Of a DNA stretch of 64,000 nucleotides, positions 59,421 through 64,000 are shown piece after piece (within the stretch, counting starts at the first letter, position 1; each line of letters starts with the position of its first letter). The notes under the pieces were generated by a model. It was given only the letters and a program-made list of their open reading frames with translations, made no database searches and was not told where the DNA came from. Both the position numbers and the translations under genes were made by a program. Source of the DNA: Hericium rajendrae (Eukaryota; Basidiomycota; Agaricomycetes; Russulales; Hericiaceae); the NCBI GenBank assembly GCA_033439255.1, contig CM065885.1, positions 620,001 through 684,000 of the forward strand, read 5' to 3'.

Positions 59421-61710
59421 CTACGCACTCTCGACCTGGATCCTTGTGACGTGTGCCACCTGGTCCTTCAACGTGTTCTGGTCCACCTGGAGGTTTCGCA
59501 TCTGGCCCTGCAGCACAACGTAGTCCTCCTCCAGGCGCTGCTGCTCCAAACTGTTGTCACGTGCGTGAGTCTTGATGAGCCCTCGGAGCTTGCACACTTC
59601 CTCCTTGAGGTCATCAACCTGGCTTTGGAGAGACTGCGCCGTTGACCATGAGCGTTGTGCGAGGTCCCGAATTGAGTGCAAGCTCACATCACTGGTCAGA
59701 GTGACACGACTATTAGAGCTGTTCTTGGCGCCTGGCAATCCTCTAGCTGCAGACGGACTACCCTCTCGGTCCGGGTGATGTGGGGGCAGCGTGCGGGGTT
59801 TCTTCCCCACAGGAGGTGCAGCAGGAATTGGTTCTGCTCCATCGTCGTCCGTGACAACATATTCCGCAGACTTCGGAGGGCCTAGAAATATGGTTAATGA
59901 GCCCCCATACTCTCGGCGATGGAGTGGATTACCTTTACGTTTCCGTCCCGAGACGTTGGTAGCTCGTTCTGCCGCTTGCTCCCCGGCTTCCCGCTCCCTG
60001 CCTTCTCCGTCGGAACCTCTCTTGCCTGTTCTACGGGTCTTGCCCCGCCCACCTGCCAAGGGACACTTAGCCCGGCGTTTCCAACACCACCAGCATGCTC
60101 CATTCGAATTTTCAGACCGTACGCATCGAGTACCCTTTCGACTACAGGGGGAACAAGGTGGGGACTGAATGAAGACTTTAGCATGCAGGAACAAACAAGA
60201 GAAAGGCAGATATGCTTACCACTACAGGTAGGTCGTCTGGGGGCCCATCGGGCATAGGACTCCCTTTACCCTTCTTTCCCGCTCCGTTACCTGCAGGAGG
60301 ATCCTGCACGTCCGGAGAGCTCTTCGCTTCGGCGTGATGGGGTCGGTCCAGTTCCTGATCCCCGGACTGCCTGCCATAACCACATCGAGCTGTTCATTAT
60401 GTGCGACTTGGAGGCCGGACTGGACTGGTGGAGCCGGCGCAGTCAGGGCCAGGGTCGTTGGAGCTCCAGAGGGAATCTGGGCTGGGATGCGGCGGTCTTC
60501 TGTAAATGTGATCGAAGATCCGGATGGCCTCTGCTCGTTTCTCTCCAGAGGATCATCAGTTGTTGCGCTCTGAGTAGTGCTTAGTGGTGCCGGATGGGGT
60601 GCAGATGTGAAACCGACAGGCTTAACGGCCATTTCAGTCGTTGCTAAGATGGCATGTCCCGCGGATTGTACAGCAGGGGGTCGGATCGGTCTGCTGGTTG
60701 ACGCAGCAGGTGTCTTTCCACCGTCAACGGACTCAGCAGACCGCACAGACTCGGTAGGAAGGCGTTCTGTGGCCCCACGTGATGTTCCCGGGACTGGGGG
60801 GGAGGGGGAGGGCACGGTTGTGTTGTGATCCAAATCTTCTGAAACCCACCAACGCTCTGACAATGGAATTCTCCCCACACACTTCGACCAATCATCCCTC
60901 CCCTCCGAAAAGGAGTCCACCGTGCCCGCGAAGGTCTTCAGATCCAACAATCTCTTCACCCTTATGAGACCAACCAAATTCCTGCCAACACTCTGGATCA
61001 GCGGGGGTAATGCGAATGTCTTGTTCTTGTCCATCCCTTTGAGCATTTGAATGATGCAAGACGCTGTGTCCTAACAACATGACCCCAGTAAGCTAAATGT
61101 ACAAGCTAAAAGCTAGAACAGAACTTACACATTCTTTCAACAATCGGCGGTGCCACCACTCCCGGCGCTTGTTCGACATCGGCTGAATCTCAATGGCCTT
61201 CTTCAAAGCGACCAGGGCACACCCCACACGGGCCTCGTGCAACTGAAGGTTGCCGAGGAGTTCTGAAGTAGTAGTCATACCGGGTGGGCGAACAATGTCA
61301 ACGAAGTGAGCGTGGGAGGGGGAACAGTACAACTGTGCTGGCAGACACAGCATCCGGCAATAGCCGCTGGATGGGCGATCCGAGGTGACCGTGATGCGTG
61401 ACTGTGACAACATATTGGCGACACCTCCATGCAGACCGAGAACGCCTTTACTGGGTCCCGTCTGCTTGTCCTGTTCTTGTCCTCTCAAAACAATATGTCT
61501 GACAATACCACAAAACAAACAGTCCTGAACAAGGTTAGAATGCACTTGTAAACCTGTCACTATTAGTCCACTTAAACATGTCTCTTTTTGGACTCCATTG
61601 CTCCTGCCTCCTTGTGTTGCATGTACAGGACTCCACCCTTGCTTCGCGCCAGTCGCCAAACCGCCGGAACCATGTCTCAACCGAGTCCCATCAGCCTGGA
61701 CAGAATTCAT
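59421..61710 (-). CDS. Uncharacterised gene with a cysteine cluster and coiled coil
   Basis: Reading from 61710: an open part to 61129 with KRREWWHRRLLKEC, a 58-nt intron (61128-61071) and a part from 61070 with IIQMLKGMDKNKTFALPPLI and WSKCVGRIPLSERWWVSEDL, then Pro/Ser/Thr-rich sequence. The last part (about 60150-59421) has CSPCSRKGTRC followed by CWWCWKRRAKC, a six-cysteine pattern reminiscent of Zn2Cys6 clusters, then basic sequence and a coiled coil (LQSQVDDLKEEVCKLRGLI). A 51-nt in-frame intron is likely near 59934-59884. Between the middle and last parts the frame changes near 60340, so either an intron is missed or the gene is broken. It may bind DNA, but this is inference. Confidence 0.55.
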
Positions 61711-62839
61711 CTTTTCTGTCCTCGAGCCGGAATGATTCTGATATCACCCCACCTGAGGCAAGTTTCATCATTACGCTATAGAGCCGCATCTTCATCATTG
61801 GTACAGTGGCTCCGTATTACGTCAACATTGACCCTTCCGTCAGAACCGGACAGGAAGGCCTGGCAGCACCAGGTCCTGACCGGTGAGCGCCTACCCTTCA
61901 CACTGGACTCAACTGAGCAGACCGAGCCGATTAGAAGAAATTGGCGTTTTGCATCGCTTGATTGCGTGGAAGACGGAGGAATTGCGGGAGCTCATCGAGC
62001 TCCATATTCAATTACAGAAAACCTCGGAGCTTTTCTATGAAGAGCAGTAGCTAAAATATTCTGGTAGACTCAGTCAACTTATTAGAAGGCTTGGACGCTA
62101 TCCTTAGATTGCAATGGGACATGCTGCGGGTCATCTTATGTCAGGGTCCTAGTCCTAGCCGGAGCTGATCCGACATGCAAACACTCCTCCGGACGGCAAC
62201 TGTCTTTGGATGTAGGCCACCCCAGCATCATGTCTAGAACGACGCTCGGTAAGCGGCTTGTCCCAGAGAACCATTCTTTCGGAAGCATGGCCAGATCTGG
62301 CAGACCATTCCGGCTTTCCGGACAGGATCCCACTGACTCAGTCACCATCTAGAACATCGCCCGAGTCCTTCGATCTGCCACGGTGTCGCATCCACCATAA
62401 TGACCCAGTGGAACCGTAGAAATTGATGCCAGAGAATTGGTTATAGAGATTGGCATAGCTAGGGAATCATACCCCGGTGCGGTACTGGTATGACTGGGGA
62501 TGATATAGCTCCGTCGCACTGGATGTTTCAGTCCGGTAAGGGCATACCTGGGAAGTGGTAATGGACATTGCAATCGCTGGGGGACAATAACCGGACCATG
62601 TACGATTTCGGATTCAAATGATAGGATAGCGTCAACCGTCGGGTCCGAGGGAGGTGTATATCATCATTTGCATCATAAGCCAGAATGGAGGTCCTTTTGG
62701 TAACAGGGTGAATAATCACAGATGACATTCGATCCAGCAAAATGACAAGACGACACATGAGGTACAGGTACATGCGGTCACAGAATTGCATAATGCAAGC
62801 CGGGCTCCCCTGCAACTTCCTCATCCCCCCTAATCCTCT
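61711..62839. other. Intergenic region
   Basis: About 1.1 kb. Several short ORFs overlap on both strands, none with a recognised domain. Confidence 0.45.
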
Positions 62840-64000
62840 GCTGTCAATGGAGACTGCACAGAGTCCCATTCCACATCCGCAAGGGTTCGCAAGGCCTCCA
62901 CCTGGCTGACTGTGATTGCACAGTTCTGCATAATGAGAGTGAGCCGTGTCCCAAGCGCTGCATGGCGATAGGCCAGGGATTGCTTGAGAATGTAGCCAAC
63001 AGCGTAAGAAGGACGAGGGGCAAAGAATTCACGGTTTTCAATCCTCGGATGCTCAGTGTCAAAATCCACTTCTGAAAAATGGATTTGGGTGACATTTCTG
63101 AAGAGATGCGGGAAGTCCGGGGTATCGTTTCTTGGACTTCATCGTGCTCTAGCTTCGGCATGTACGAGCAGGGGGCAGCAAGTGCCATGCATAATGTGCG
63201 GCCAACGTCGCCCTTGACGGATACAGTGTGAATATTGGTGTAACTGGCAAAATGGGAGATCCAGTTGCTCGACTGCAGGTTCTCGTGGCCGGACTTGCGG
63301 GCCCAGTTTAAACCGTGATCCTTGCCGGACTCCACGATCAGGTGTCGGATGGAGACCTTAGTCTCTGGGCTTGGACAATGGTCCAAGGGCTCGAGGAGGT
63401 GCCTGTGCAATACTCCCTCAGACCTCCCGCGGGCGACATGGGCGACCACACGTGTGCACGGGATATCTGCACTGCCAGGGGGATAGTCCGTGTCTTGAGG
63501 GAGAGGGACATCGGCCCAGAAAGACAGGTCCCAGGACTCAGATGACGAGACAGGCTTGACTCGCATCGTCATAGGATAAGGTGCAACATGGTTATTGAGA
63601 AAATGGGTCACGGTGGAAAAATCATCCACCTCAGGGGCATAGCCTAGGATGAAGACATCGCATAAGGGAGGTATGTGGACATGCTGGATGACATTGCCGA
63701 TGTGGAGGAATGAGTTTGATTCACATGTGAAGTGACGGAGACGAGTCAGTTGGACCATGGGCACGTCCGGAGGGGGTCAGGCTGGGAAGGGAAGCAGTGA
63801 GACATGAACAATGTCTCTAGTGCATACATTTGCGATAAAGCAAGGATGAGATCGAGAAAGGCCTTCTCGGGGGATGGACCAGCAGCAGGGGGTGGCTCAT
63901 GCTCAGATTCAGCGTAGGGAATGCCATCATGTTCAGAATCAATGTTCATAACGTCGGAAATTGACGTGAAGTGATTATTTATGTGCAATTTGGTGAGGTT
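62840..64000 (-). pseudogene. F-box/leucine-rich gene, 3' part, broken, runs off the right edge
   Basis: From the right edge: FLDLILALSQMYALETLFMS, then after a frame change VQLTRLRHFTCES and a long leucine-rich stretch with LSFWADVPL. A second frame change near 63120 leads into FPHLFRNVTQIHFSEVDF and LTLIMQNCAITVSQVEALRT, the usual C-terminal end of classical F-box proteins (compare LTLVIKDCTIYGSHIDALRT at 43200). A 35-nt intron could explain the second change but would be very short. The F-box would lie beyond the window. Confidence 0.65.

Overview
The window looks like nuclear DNA of a filamentous basidiomycete, most likely a mushroom-forming Agaricomycete. It has multi-exon genes with short GT-AG introns (about 50-70 nt), a typical agaricomycete F-box family, a membrane-protein family I know only from basidiomycetes, and several hAT-type DNA transposons. 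I cannot name the species. I saw no rRNA, tRNA, CRISPR or bacterial-type operon.

Layout. 1-3.6 kb: the 5' part of a large multi-pass membrane protein gene (minus strand, runs off the left edge). 5-35 kb: an accessory cluster built from a few multigene families. These are (a) three F-box-like/leucine-rich genes with one conserved intron; (b) five intact or broken-adjacent members of a small protein-kinase-like family, here called K (K1-K6, with K2 dead; K7, dead, and K8 lie further right); (c) three members of a family with PD-(D/E)XK nuclease-like motifs, here called P (P1-P3); (d) a classical F-box gene. 28-41 kb is rich in mobile DNA: a 4.6-kb hAT-like element, a 977-bp element nested in it, a 3.1-kb near-identical daughter copy nine kilobases away, and an unrelated 1.5-kb hAT-like element. 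41-57 kb: two more classical F-box genes (one frameshifted), a 1,106-residue coiled-coil/low-complexity protein, a K pseudogene joined to a repeat array, a small mariner-type MITE, an SSU1-like sulfite/organic-acid exporter and K8. 57-64 kb: a hAT transposase relic, a cysteine-rich uncharacterised gene and a broken F-box gene at the right edge.

The main finding is a recurrent two-gene module. Each P gene lies head-to-head with a K gene: P1/K1, K3/P2 and K6/P3. In the third pair a hAT element has landed in the shared promoter 57 nt upstream of the K6 start. Removing it brings the two start codons to about 0.57 kb apart. The three divergent promoters share the word CGCTTTGAC, and most K genes share a block with GAGACAATGGGCCACGC about 57-65 nt upstream of the ATG. 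A kinase-like protein paired with a nuclease-like protein under one bidirectional promoter, repeated three times beside F-box expansions, would fit a lineage-specific conflict or recognition system. That function is inference; the pairing, gene structures and motifs are read directly from the sequence. Exon coordinates were worked out by eye from paralogue alignment and splice signals, with phase checked.
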